A stretch of 33,839 bases of DNA from NCBI GenBank assembly GCA_031291575.1, contig JARLIT010000063.1, forward strand, positions 1 through 33,839, written 5' to 3'. The translations under genes and the position numbers were made by a program. Below, one piece after another: positions 1-9,437 of the stretch. Under the pieces are notes generated by a model. It saw nothing but the letters and a program-made list of their open reading frames with translations, searched no databases and was not told the origin of the DNA. This DNA is from Ancalomicrobiaceae bacterium (GTDB taxonomy: Bacteria; Pseudomonadota; Alphaproteobacteria; Rhizobiales; Ancalomicrobiaceae). How positions within the stretch are numbered: the stretch's first letter is position 1; each line of letters starts with the position of its first letter.

Positions 1-234
1 CCCGATCAGGTCGTCGCCTATGCCATGGGCGAACCCGGGGTGTCCGGGCAGGTGATCGTTGCCGACGGCGCAGCGCTGCACAGCAGGAACGGTTGGTACC
101 GGCTTGCATTCAAGTGCGAATTGACGCCGGATCTGCAGAAGGTCACCGCATTCGCCTTTCATGTCGGCGCGGCGATTCCCCGGCGCGATTGGGACAGCCA
201 CAATCTGCCTGCCGGGGACGGCCCCGTCGAATGA
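1..234 (+). CDS. DUF930 domain protein, C-terminal end (5' truncated by the window)
   Basis: The reading frame is open from base 1, so only the last 77 residues are seen. They hold the pattern typical of the C-terminus of DUF930 proteins of rhizobia: WYRLAFKCEL, then VTAFAFHVGAAIPRRDW and a closing HNLPA. The function of DUF930 is unknown; members are usually exported or envelope-linked, but the N-terminus that would show this lies outside the window. The ATG at base 25 is internal to the domain and is not the true start. The gene converges on the minus-strand PAAR gene with only 27 bp between the two stops. Family assignment is from memory of the motif and is moderately secure. Confidence 0.65.
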   Translation, partial: PDQVVAYAMGEPGVSGQVIVADGAALHSRNGWYRLAFKCELTPDLQKVTAFAFHVGAAIPRRDWDSHNLPAGDGPVE

Positions 235-261
235 GGCTGCCAAGCGACCGGATGCCGCCGA

Positions 262-690
262 TCACCTGGCAGGGCAGCCAGTCACCGGGTCGCCCTGCCC
301 TGCGAGCGGCTTGCCGTTGACGAAAACACTGGCCGAGGTGCCGACGACGATGCCGTTGCAGCTGGTGGGGGCGCCCGACGTCACTGCCGGTTTGCCATTG
401 ATGAAGACGTTCGGCGAGCCCGTGACGATGGCGGCGCCGGTCGATGTCTGATCGCCCTGGCGTGCGACAGGCCGGTTGCCGACGGAGACGTCCGGGCTGG
501 CGGTGACGATCGTACTGGGCGCCGAGATCGACGGCGCGACGTCGCCCGCCTCAGTCGGCTGCCCGGCTCCGACAAGAGCGAAAACGGCTCCGGCGAGCAG
601 CCAGGTCAAGTCGGAGGCTGGACCGCGGCGCCCGAGGACGGGCCGCATCGATGCGGCGAAGCGCGAGCTCTTCCCCATAACGCCCTGCAT
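262..690 (-). CDS. Small secreted PAAR-domain protein
   Basis: This 142-residue protein has an N-terminal hydrophobic stretch (TWLLAGAVFALVGAG) that looks like a signal peptide, followed by a PAAR-type core with repeating units of the form SPDVSVGNRPVARQGD, GSPNVFINGKPAV and SASVFVNGKPLAGQGD. PAAR proteins form pointed beta-structures; the classic ones tip type VI secretion spikes. I chose the ATG at 690 over the upstream alternative at 738 because GGGAG lies about 9 bases before it and because the longer version would overlap the CIRCE-like site. No VgrG, Hcp or effector gene is nearby, and T6SS PAAR proteins normally lack a signal peptide, so a periplasmic or envelope role unrelated to T6SS is as likely. 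Divergent from groES. Confidence 0.7.
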   Translation of the reverse strand: MQGVMGKSSRFAASMRPVLGRRGPASDLTWLLAGAVFALVGAGQPTEAGDVAPSISAPSTIVTASPDVSVGNRPVARQGDQTSTGAAIVTGSPNVFINGKPAVTSGAPTSCNGIVVGTSASVFVNGKPLAGQGDPVTGCPAR

Positions 691-731
691 CGATTTGGCT
701 CCCAGTCCTGACGCGCTGCCGGGGCGCGTTG

Positions 732-757
732 TTAGCACTCTTTACGACGAGTGACAA
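732..757. promoter_or_regulatory. CIRCE-like HrcA operator (one half perfect, one half eroded)
   Basis: The left arm TTAGCACTC is a perfect match to the CIRCE half-site. After 8 bases comes GAGTGACAA, which matches the right arm GAGTGCTAA at GAGTG and poorly after that; the canonical spacer is 9. CIRCE is bound by the HrcA repressor and is found upstream of groESL in many alphaproteobacteria. The site sits 182 bp before groES, between it and the divergent PAAR gene. The location supports the call; the spacer and the right arm weaken it. Confidence 0.45.
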
Positions 758-774
758 AAAAGTCGGGCACCCCT

Positions 775-803
775 CTTGCGCATCAGCGCTCGCGCGCCTA
801 ACT
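775..803 (+). promoter_or_regulatory. Candidate RpoH (sigma-32) promoter for groESL
   Basis: CTTG at 775-778 and CCTAACT at 797-803, separated by 18 bases, fit the alphaproteobacterial heat-shock sigma consensus (CTTG, 17-18 bases, CYTATNT) with one mismatch in the -10 element. It lies just downstream of the CIRCE-like operator and about 135 bp before groES, so transcription would begin near 810 and leave a long 5' leader. Dual HrcA and RpoH control of groESL is known in Caulobacter and other alphaproteobacteria. Confidence 0.4.
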
Positions 804-938
804 CATCGACGCGCCCGCCGGTCGGGTCGCCTTTAGACCGATCGGATGCGTGAGCGCGTTCCATCGACCCACCCTGCATATAGGGGTAACTGGGCCAGCG
901 TTCTATTCGAGCGAAGCTGCCCCATCGGAGGAAAATAT

Positions 939-2952
<2,014 letters not shown>

Positions 2953-2978
2953 TTTCAGAAGTTCAGATGGAATTATGC

Positions 2979-3004
2979 AAGGGCGCGGAGCAATCCGCGC
3001 CCTT
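2979..3004 (+). terminator. Rho-independent terminator of groESL
   Basis: A perfect 11-bp stem (AAGGGCGCGGA at 2979-2989 against 2994-3004) closes on a GCAA tetraloop, 26 bp after the groEL stop. The T-run after the stem is short (the stem itself ends in CTT and one more T follows), so termination may be helped by stem stability rather than a long U-tract. Confidence 0.75.
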
Positions 3005-3033
3005 TGCTGTTGTGGCTCTTCATTTGAGCGCGA

Positions 3034-3164
3034 TGTCATCCCGGCGAAAGCCGGGATTCATTGACATATCAAGCCAATAGGGACCGGCGACAGGACTGGG
3101 AACCAATCGTGGTGCCGTGCCCGCGGCACTGGCGATGGATCCCGGTCTGCGCCGGGATGACACC
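3034..3164. repeat. REP-type repeat doublet (REPIN-like), two inverted units
   Basis: The left unit (3034-3061) begins TGTCATCCCGGCGAAAGCC and continues GGGATTCA; the right unit (3135-3164) is its inverted counterpart, ATGGATCCCGG, a short loop, then CCGGGATGACA. Each unit is a hairpin by itself (CCCGGC/GCCGGG) and the two face each other across about 73 bp. This sequence family is scattered between genes in many alphaproteobacteria and gives the familiar spurious translation VIPAKAGIH. Two inverted REP units with a spacer are the REPIN arrangement, mobilised in trans by RAYT transposases. No RAYT gene is in the window. The rest of the groEL-to-3358 gap (3165-3357) shows no gene. Confidence 0.75.
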
Positions 3165-3357
3165 GTCGCCCGGATGTTGGCTCACTGTTCGGTATTGATC
3201 CTGCTGGCCGGGCGATTCTTGCCAGGGCGCACCTATTGGCCGCCTTCGTCCCCATTTCGCCCATATTTCGTCAGCCTGAGGATGCTAAGGTTGCGCCCGT
3301 CCGGATTCGGCGGTCTCGATCGCGCTTCCCTCAAGACCACTGCTGCAGGCCTCGTTC

Positions 3358-4941
3358 ATGCCGTTGTCCCGTCGTTCCTTCGTGCTGGCAAGCGCCGGCG
3401 CCCTCGCCTTTCCCGAAGTCGCGCTTGCCGCCAAGCACCGCTCGAAGGCCAGGAAGCCGAAATCCTCCTCGAAACTGCCGCCGACGCCGATCGTCAAGCT
3501 GACCGGCAATGCGCTGAGCCTGCCGCCGCTGATCGAGCCGAAGGCGGGTGAGACATGGGACCTGACGGCAGCACCGGCGAGCCACGCGTTCGTTGCGGGC
3601 AAGCCGGTCGATGTCTCCGGCTACGGCGGCGGCTACCTCGGGCCGACGATCCGGCTGAAGCGCGGCGAGACGACCGTGGCGCGGCTGACCAACACGCTCA
3701 AACGGCCGACCAACGTGCACTGGCACGGGCTCCTCGTCGACGGCGCCTCCGACGCTCGTCTGACCAGTGTAGCGCCGGGCGCCAGTTGGGAGGCGCCGCT
3801 CGCCATCGATCAGCCGCAAGCGACCCTCTGGTACCACGCGGCGTTGCGCGGCCAGATCGGCGCCGACCTGACCGACGGGCTCGCCGGGATGCTGATCATC
3901 GACGATCCGACGGTGCCGCTGCCCGGGCTGCCGAGCAGCTACGGCGTCGACGATTTTCCGTTGATCCTGCAGGACGTGACGCTCGACGACACGGGCAAAC
4001 CAGTCTACCAGCCCTCCCGCGAGGCCATCGATCATGGGCTGAGGGGCGACAGGATCCTGGTCAACGGCACCCTCGATGCGCTCCTCAAAGTGCCGCAACG
4101 GCCGGTGCGCCTGCGCCTCGTCAATGCCGCCAATGCCCGCGTCTTCCGCCTGTTCCTCGACGACGAACGCTCCTTCCATCTGATCGCCACCGATGGGGGC
4201 TATCTGGCCGAGCCGGCGGAGATCGACACACTGGTGTTGGCCCCGGGCGAGCGCGCCGAGATCGTCGTCGATTTTGCCGACGGAAGCTGCTCGATGATGT
4301 CGACGCCGGACGACCATGATCTGCGTCTCGCCGGCCGCGTGCAAAGGCTCACCGACAAGCTCGACAAGCCGTTCCGGGTGACTGCCTTCGAAGCGGAGAA
4401 GGACAGTCGGCCGCGTGCCGACGTGCCGGATCGCTTGCCGTCGCCGGCGGAGCCCGCAGCGGCGCCCAATGCCGTCCACCGCCGTTTCGTGCTCGATGTC
4501 GGCTTGCCGCAACCAGGCCCAGCCGCCGCACCGATCGATCAGCCCGGCAAGGAGGCGCGGTTGCCCGTCGCCACACCCAGGGTATCCCAGGACGGGGCGT
4601 CCGATGCGGTCCCGGTGGCCACCATCAACAAGGGGCTCGTCACCGCCGGTCGCATCAACGAGACGGTCGCCTTCGGGGCGACGGAAGTGTGGGAGATCGT
4701 CGCCCCAGCGATGACGCTGCCGTTCCACATCGGCGGGGCGCAGTTCCGCGTCATCTCCGAGGACGGTGGAGCGCCGCGCGCCTGGAACCGCGGGCCGAAG
4801 GACACGGTGTTCGTCGAGACCAGCGTCGAACTCCTGGTGACCTTCCCGCGGCATGCCCCGGCCGCTTCGCCGTTCCTCTATTCGTCGGGGATCGCCGAAG
4901 AGGAGGATCTGGGCATGATGGGGACCTTCACCGTCGAGTAG
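3358..4941 (+). CDS. Tat-exported multicopper-oxidase-fold protein lacking most copper ligands (FtsP/SufI-like)
   Basis: The 527-residue protein begins with a twin-arginine signal (SRRSFVLASAGALAF) and has the three-cupredoxin layout of the CueO/SufI family: the first domain with HWHG at 121-124, the second with WYHAALRG at 158-165, the third ending in GMMGTFTVE. In active oxidases the second motif is WYHxHxxxQ, the third HPxHLHG and the last HCHxxxHxxxGM. Here they read WYHAALRGQ, LPFHIGG (457-460) and YSSGIAEEEDLGMMG, so nearly all type 1, 2 and 3 copper ligands are gone. The fold is kept, catalysis almost surely is not. The closest known precedent is E. coli FtsP/SufI, a periplasmic divisome-stabilising pseudo-oxidase. 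No copper-resistance genes are adjacent. The start fits the Tat signal, though the ribosome site is weak. Confidence 0.85.
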   Translation: MPLSRRSFVLASAGALAFPEVALAAKHRSKARKPKSSSKLPPTPIVKLTGNALSLPPLIEPKAGETWDLTAAPASHAFVAGKPVDVSGYGGGYLGPTIRLKRGETTVARLTNTLKRPTNVHWHGLLVDGASDARLTSVAPGASWEAPLAIDQPQATLWYHAALRGQIGADLTDGLAGMLIIDDPTVPLPGLPSSYGVDDFPLILQDVTLDDTGKPVYQPSREAIDHGLRGDRILVNGTLDALLKVPQRPVRLRLVNAANARVFRLFLDDERSFHLIATDGGYLAEPAEIDTLVLAPGERAEIVVDFADGSCSMMSTPDDHDLRLAGRVQRLTDKLDKPFRVTAFEAEKDSRPRADVPDRLPSPAEPAAAPNAVHRRFVLDVGLPQPGPAAAPIDQPGKEARLPVATPRVSQDGASDAVPVATINKGLVTAGRINETVAFGATEVWEIVAPAMTLPFHIGGAQFRVISEDGGAPRAWNRGPKDTVFVETSVELLVTFPRHAPAASPFLYSSGIAEEEDLGMMGTFTVE

Positions 4942-5140
4942 CGTCGGCTACGGCCGGAGCCTTGCGTCCGTTCGAACCAGCCCCCATGCCATGCCACGGC
5001 GTCCCAAGGCGCGGTCGACCGACTCCTGTCGACAGTTTGCATGGCAGAACTGGCGCAAGCGGGTTTCGTGGCCTCGCAATTCCCTGTTAGCTTGCTGCCG
5101 ACAAAAGCAAATCGAGGCCCGCTCGGGCGGAGGTCGACGC

Positions 5141-6382
5141 ATGCGTACGGACGTCATCGTGCTTGGAGCCGGCGCTGTCGGCGTTTCAGCGGCCGTGCAC
5201 CTTCGCCAGAAGGGCCGCGAGGTGGTGCTCCTCGACCGGCGTGGAGCCGGCGAAGAGACGAGCTTCGGCAATGCAGGCATCATCGAGCGTGATCCCTTCG
5301 TACCCGTCGCCTTTCCGCGCGCGCTCGGCGACCTCGTCCGCTATGGCCTCAATCTATCGCCGGCAGCGCATTATCACCTGACCCACATGCCGAAGATTGC
5401 GAGCTGGCTGTGGGCGCTGAGGCGCAACACCGATACGGCCGGCATCGAACGCTATGCCGGGCACATCGCTGCCCTGACGGAGCGCGCCAACGCCGAGCAC
5501 GAGGCGATGATCGTCGCGGCCAAGGCCGAGCGCTTCCTGAAGACCGATGGCTGGTTCCGCTTCTATCGAACCGAAAAGGGATTTCGCGAAGCCGATCAGC
5601 TGCACGATCTGGCCCGGCGGCATGGTTCGTCGTTCCGCGTCATCAGTGCAGCCGAATTCCGCGAGATCGAGCCGAACGTGCTGGAGGTGCCGCACAAGGC
5701 GGTGCATTGGACAGGCTCCTGGACGATCTCGTCGCCCGGCGGGCTGGTCGCTGCCTACGCCGATCTGTTCCAGTCGCTGGGCGGTCGGTTCCTGACCGGC
5801 GATGCCCGGTCGTTGCGGAAGACCGCGACCGGTTGGTCGGTGACCACCTCGGAAGGCGACATCGAAGCCGCCGACGTCGTCGTGGCGCTCGGGCCGTGGT
5901 CGGCCGACCTTCTGAGGCCGTTCGGACTGAACGTGCCGCTGGCCTCCAAGCGCGGCTACCACCTGCATTTCGGCCCGAAGGATGGGGCCACGCTCAACCA
6001 CACCGTCGTCGACGTGGAAAACGGCTATCTCATTGCGCCGATGGACGCCGGGATCCGGCTGACGACCGGCATCGAGTTCGCCGACCGCGACGCGGCGCCG
6101 ACACCGGTGCAGATCGACCGGCTGAAGCCGGTGGCGAGAAAATTGTTTCCGCTGGCCGAGGAGCGCGACGAGGCGCCGTGGATGGGAAGCCGCCCGGCAC
6201 TGCCGGATTCGCTCCCGATCGTCGGGCCGGCACCTGGGCTGAAGGGCTTGTGGCTCAACCTCGGGCACGGCCATCTCGGTCTGACGCTCGGACCGGTGAC
6301 CGGCCGGCTGATCGCGGAATTGATCACCGGCCAGCCGCCGACGGTCGACGTCGCGCCCTATCGGGCCGAACGGTTCCTGTGA
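5141..6382 (+). CDS. FAD-dependent amino-acid oxidoreductase (DadA/DAO family)
   Basis: The 413-residue protein has a Rossmann FAD site at the N-terminus (VIVLGAGAVGVSAAVHL), the acidic residue closing the second strand in VVLLDRR, the ETSFGNAG segment typical of DadA-like D-amino-acid dehydrogenases, and the C-terminal second FAD contact GHGHLGLTLGPVTGRLI. Such enzymes oxidise D-amino acids, sarcosine or related amines to the oxo acid and pass electrons to a quinone or oxygen. The frame is open from 4991, but GGGCGGAGG lies 8 bases before the ATG at 5141 and the protein family starts there. It converges on an Lrp/AsnC regulator gene, a common pairing for amino-acid catabolism (Lrp controls dad in E. 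coli). The exact substrate cannot be read from sequence. Confidence 0.85.
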   Translation: MRTDVIVLGAGAVGVSAAVHLRQKGREVVLLDRRGAGEETSFGNAGIIERDPFVPVAFPRALGDLVRYGLNLSPAAHYHLTHMPKIASWLWALRRNTDTAGIERYAGHIAALTERANAEHEAMIVAAKAERFLKTDGWFRFYRTEKGFREADQLHDLARRHGSSFRVISAAEFREIEPNVLEVPHKAVHWTGSWTISSPGGLVAAYADLFQSLGGRFLTGDARSLRKTATGWSVTTSEGDIEAADVVVALGPWSADLLRPFGLNVPLASKRGYHLHFGPKDGATLNHTVVDVENGYLIAPMDAGIRLTTGIEFADRDAAPTPVQIDRLKPVARKLFPLAEERDEAPWMGSRPALPDSLPIVGPAPGLKGLWLNLGHGHLGLTLGPVTGRLIAELITGQPPTVDVAPYRAERFL

Positions 6383-6406
6383 ACCGACGAACCGGTTCCT
6401 GCACGC

Positions 6407-6886
6407 TCAGGCGTCGTCGAGCGGCAGCGCGGTGTTGTCCTTGATGTTGGAGACGACGATGTGCGACTGCACGTCGGAGACGAGGTTGCCGTCGAGCAGC
6501 TTGGTCCTGAGGAACGTGTCGTAGGTCTTCATGTCGCGACTGACCACCTTGATGAGGTAGTCGACGGCGCCGGTGATGCGTTCGCAGGCGACGACCTCCG
6601 GCCAGTCGCGTACCAGCCGATCAAAGGCGGCCATGTTCTCCTGGCTGGGCAGCGCGAGCTTGACGAAGGTGTAGCTGGTAAAACCGAGACCGACCGCCTC
6701 GCGCTCGACGATGGCGGCGATTTGGCGGATGACGCCGGCGTCCTTCATCCGCTTGATGCGGCGCCAGCACGGAGTCTGGCTCATGCCGGCACGCTGGGCG
6801 ATCTCGGCGATGGCGAGCGAGGCGTCTTCCTGCAGAATACGAAGGATGCGGATATCCCCAGCATCAAGGGGAATTCTTTCGGCCAT
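6407..6886 (-). CDS. Lrp/AsnC family transcriptional regulator
   Basis: The 159-residue protein has the family's N-terminal winged helix-turn-helix (LDAGDIRILRILQEDASLAI, then MSQTPCWRRIKRMKDAGVI) and a C-terminal RAM/ligand domain (VACERITGAVDYLIKVVSRD). Members form octamers that bind amino acids and repeat-containing operators. The Cys-Trp in the recognition helix (QTPCWRRI) is the form seen in Lrp-like and BkdR-like proteins. It sits between a convergent DadA-like gene and, upstream on the same strand, the LIV transporter cluster, so branched-chain or general amino-acid sensing is a reasonable inference. Repeats of CCGGAAAA upstream of its own start suggest autoregulation. It is not named lrp here because paralogues are numerous in this order. 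Confidence 0.93.
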   Translation of the reverse strand: MAERIPLDAGDIRILRILQEDASLAIAEIAQRAGMSQTPCWRRIKRMKDAGVIRQIAAIVEREAVGLGFTSYTFVKLALPSQENMAAFDRLVRDWPEVVACERITGAVDYLIKVVSRDMKTYDTFLRTKLLDGNLVSDVQSHIVVSNIKDNTALPLDDA

Positions 6887-6896
6887 GGCTCACTAT

Positions 6897-6942
6897 CCGG
6901 AAAATTCTTCAAGAACGCTAGTCGGATGGCCGGAAAACTTCC
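6897..6942 (-). promoter_or_regulatory. Candidate autoregulatory operator: direct repeat of CCGGAAAA(T/C)
   Basis: CCGGAAAATTCTTC (6897-6910) and CCGGAAAACTTCC (6930-6942) lie 33 bp apart, close to three helical turns, starting 11 bp upstream of the regulator's start codon. Lrp-type proteins usually bind helically phased repeats. The same 9-mer CCGGAAAAT occurs upstream of livK (9598-9606) and, inverted, upstream of livH (15243-15251). Binding is inferred, not shown. Confidence 0.45.
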
Positions 6943-7043
6943 ACTCTTGAGCTGCGCGTTGTCAGCAGGTCGTTATGCAGCAGCGGCTGGTCGCCGGATG
7001 GCCGCTGCGCCCTAGAGTATCCTGCAATCAGCCGGATCGCCCG

Positions 7044-8078
7044 TCATGAGGCCTGTCGTCGGCTGCCGTTGCGCTCGCTCCAGCACGGAACGAGATCGCC
7101 CTCGGCCGGCGTCGCCGCATGGACACCGCGGGCGATGGCGCGAGCCAGCACGTTGGCGCCGGCGATCCCCAACTCGACCAGTTCGGCGATGCCGCCGAGC
7201 GGACACCGGCCGGTCGAGAGGGCGAAGACGAGATCGCCGTCGAACGGCGTGTGCGCCGGATAGAGCGCGCGGGCAAAGCCATCGTGCGCCATGACGGCCA
7301 GACGCTTCGCCTCGGCCTTGGTGAGGGTCGCATCGGTGGCGAGAATGGCGATGGTGGTATTGGCGAGCACCGCCTCCGGAGTGGGGCGCGCCGCCCCCTT
7401 CAGCCGTGGCAGGGTCGCATCGTCCGGCCAGGGATACGGGTAGCCGAGGCTGCCGAATTCGCCGTCGATCTCGAATGGCGCCGCCCAGAAGTGCGCGCTA
7501 TCGCCGACGAGGGCCGAGCCGACGGCATTGACGGCGACGAGAGCGGCGATGGTGATGCCGCCCGGCAGCCGGGCCGAGGCGGTGCCCAACCCGCCCTTGA
7601 CGGTCGCCGTCGTCGCGCCAGCGCCTGCGCCGATGCTGCCGAGTTGCAGCGGCTGGCTCGACGCCGCAGCGGCTGCGGCGAAGCCGAGGTCGCGATAGGG
7701 GGAAAAGCGGCCCCAGCCCTTGTCGCCGCCGTTCAACAGATCGAACAACACGGCCGCCGGCACGATCGGCACGCGCGCCGGGCCAATGGCAAAGCCCCTG
7801 CCGTTCTCGGCCAGCCAGGCCTGAACCCCGGCCGCGGCATCGAGCCCGAAGGCGGAACCTCCGCTGAGCACCAGCGCATCGACGCGCTCGACCGTTTGTT
7901 CGGGGGCGAGCAGGTCGGTCTCGCGCGTGCCCGGCGCGCCGCCCATGACACAAACGCTGGCAACCGCCGGTTCGTCGGCGATGACGACACTGACGCCGGA
8001 CTTCAGCCGCGCGTCTTCGGCGTGACCGACGGTCAGGCCGGCGATATCGAGAATGGAATTGTGGGGTCCGGGACGCAT
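7044..8078 (-). CDS. Peptidase family S58 protein (DmpA/NylC-type, self-cleaving Ntn hydrolase)
   Basis: The 344-residue protein matches the P1/S58 family throughout: LDIAGLTVGHA at the N-terminus, VLSGGSAFGLDAAAGV at 70-84, KGGLGTASARLPGG at 161-174, and LANTTIAILATDATLTKAEA at 238-257. In NylC the precursor cuts itself between Asn and Thr to expose the nucleophilic Thr; the equivalent here is Asn240/Thr241. Family members are L-aminopeptidase D-amidase/D-esterases, beta-peptidases and 6-aminohexanoate oligomer hydrolases. The open frame reaches 8294, but the conserved start is the ATG at 8078. It lies on the same strand as livK, 234 bp downstream of it behind a terminator, so it probably has its own promoter. 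Its neighbourhood suggests a role in freeing amino acids from peptides or amides. Confidence 0.85.
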   Translation of the reverse strand: MRPGPHNSILDIAGLTVGHAEDARLKSGVSVVIADEPAVASVCVMGGAPGTRETDLLAPEQTVERVDALVLSGGSAFGLDAAAGVQAWLAENGRGFAIGPARVPIVPAAVLFDLLNGGDKGWGRFSPYRDLGFAAAAAASSQPLQLGSIGAGAGATTATVKGGLGTASARLPGGITIAALVAVNAVGSALVGDSAHFWAAPFEIDGEFGSLGYPYPWPDDATLPRLKGAARPTPEAVLANTTIAILATDATLTKAEAKRLAVMAHDGFARALYPAHTPFDGDLVFALSTGRCPLGGIAELVELGIAGANVLARAIARGVHAATPAEGDLVPCWSERNGSRRQAS

Positions 8079-8258
8079 CGGGCAGCCGTCGCTGGTTCGG
8101 GTTTGCCGTTGATCGGTTCGCAATCCGCGGACGGGCGTGCCACACGCGAGCCGGGCACCAACCATCATCAGGCGAGGCCGGCAGGTCGCGGCGGCCAGGC
8201 GGAATCGCCGAGCTGGCGACTGCAGTCTAGCACTGCGGTCTCGCCCGCCAAAAGGAAA

Positions 8259-8283
8259 CCGCCGCGGGGATGCCCCGCGGCGG
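8259..8283 (-). terminator. Rho-independent terminator of livK
   Basis: A perfect 11-bp stem, CCGCCGCGGGG against CCCCGCGGCGG with a 3-base loop, lies 29 bp beyond the livK stop. Read on the minus strand it is followed by TTTCCTTTT (after GG), a usable T-tract. Confidence 0.8.
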
Positions 8284-8312
8284 CTCGGATCCAACTGATC
8301 GGTCGATCGAGA

Positions 8313-9437
8313 TTACTTGTTCTGGAAGAAGGTGATCTTGCCGTCGTCGCCCTTCTTCCACGTGTACCACACGTAGTCGATGTTGGTGCGATCGCCCTTC
8401 TTGTCGTAGGAGATGTCGCCGAGGACAGTGTGGAAGACCTTGCCCGAATGCATGACGTCTTCGACCTTCTTGGCGTCGAGCGACTTGGCTTCTTCGGCGG
8501 CCTGCTTGAGGATCTCAACACCGGCGTAGGAATAGAGGGTGTAGCCGGCCGGATCGATGCTCTTGGCCTTGTACTTGGCAACGACGGCCTGAGCGGCCGG
8601 GTTGTCGCGCGGCTCGGGGCCGAAGGTCATCAGCGTGCCGACGACGCCGGGGCCGCCGATGGTGCCGAATTCGTTGTCGGTGATGCCGTCGCCCGACATC
8701 ATCTGAATGGTCGAGCCCTGGTCACGCAGCTGGCGGATGATCAGTCCGCCTTCGGTGTGCAGGCCGCCCCACATCAGGATCTCGGCGCCAGAGGCCTTGA
8801 TCTTGGAGACGAGGGCCGAATAGTCCTTGTCGCCGGTGTTGACGCCTTCGTAGAGGACTTCCTTCAGGCCGGCAGCCGTCATGTAGCCCTTGGCGGCATC
8901 GGCGAGACCCTGACCATAGGTGGTCTTGTCGTGCACGACGGCAACCTTCTTGCCCTTGCCCGGGCCGGAGATCACGTAGTCGGCCCAAACCTTGCCCTGC
9001 TGGTCGTCACGGCCGCAGGTCCGGAAGATATTGGGCAGGCCGCGTTCGGTGACCTTCGGGTTCGTCGCCGACGGGGTGATCTCGATGATCCCGTTCTCGG
9101 CATAGACTTCCGAGGCCGGCATGGTCACGCCGGAGTTGAAGTGGCCGATGACGAACTTGACGCCGTCACCAACGAATTTGTTGGCGACCGAGACGCCCTG
9201 CTTGGGGTCCGACACGTCGTCGCCGACGCTCATCGCCAGCTTGTTGCCGAGGATACCACCCGCGGCATTGATGTCCTCGACGGCTTGATCGACGCCGTTC
9301 TTCAGCTGAGCGCCGAAGGCGGCGTTCGGGCCGGTGATCGGACCGGCAACGCCGATCTTGATGTCTGCAGCGCCGGCGATGCCGGCGAAAGCCATCGACG
9401 CAGCCAGCGCAACGCTGGTCAACAGAAGCTTCTTCAT
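8313..9437 (-). CDS. livK: Branched-chain amino acid ABC transporter, periplasmic binding protein
   Basis: The 374-residue protein has a Sec signal (MKKLLLTSVALAAS, cleavage likely after AGA at 21-23) and then the type I periplasmic-binding fold of LivJ/LivK: IKIGVAGPITGPNAAFGAQL, the ligand-loop region SATNPKVTERGLPNIFRTC, and KVAVVHDKTTYGQGLADAAK. It captures leucine, isoleucine, valine or related amino acids for LivHMGF. The start at 9437 is set by the signal peptide and by a strong GAGAGGAGAGG site. Only one Cys is obvious in the mature part, so the classic LivJ disulphide is absent. It is separated from livF by DUF6867 and two gaps and has its own terminator, fitting the usual separate, higher expression of the binding protein. 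Confidence 0.95.
   Translation of the reverse strand: MKKLLLTSVALAASMAFAGIAGAADIKIGVAGPITGPNAAFGAQLKNGVDQAVEDINAAGGILGNKLAMSVGDDVSDPKQGVSVANKFVGDGVKFVIGHFNSGVTMPASEVYAENGIIEITPSATNPKVTERGLPNIFRTCGRDDQQGKVWADYVISGPGKGKKVAVVHDKTTYGQGLADAAKGYMTAAGLKEVLYEGVNTGDKDYSALVSKIKASGAEILMWGGLHTEGGLIIRQLRDQGSTIQMMSGDGITDNEFGTIGGPGVVGTLMTFGPEPRDNPAAQAVVAKYKAKSIDPAGYTLYSYAGVEILKQAAEEAKSLDAKKVEDVMHSGKVFHTVLGDISYDKKGDRTNIDYVWYTWKKGDDGKITFFQNK

Noticed and set aside
262-690. Type VI secretion spike tip or effector locus
   Set aside because: The protein has a signal peptide and there is no VgrG, Hcp, immunity or effector gene nearby.
3034-3164. CRISPR-like repeats
   Set aside because: There are only two units, they are inverted rather than direct, and no cas genes are present; REP doublet fits better.
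3358-4941. Active laccase or copper-efflux oxidase CueO
   Set aside because: The type 1, 2 and 3 copper ligands are missing in three of four motifs, so a catalytic call is not supported.
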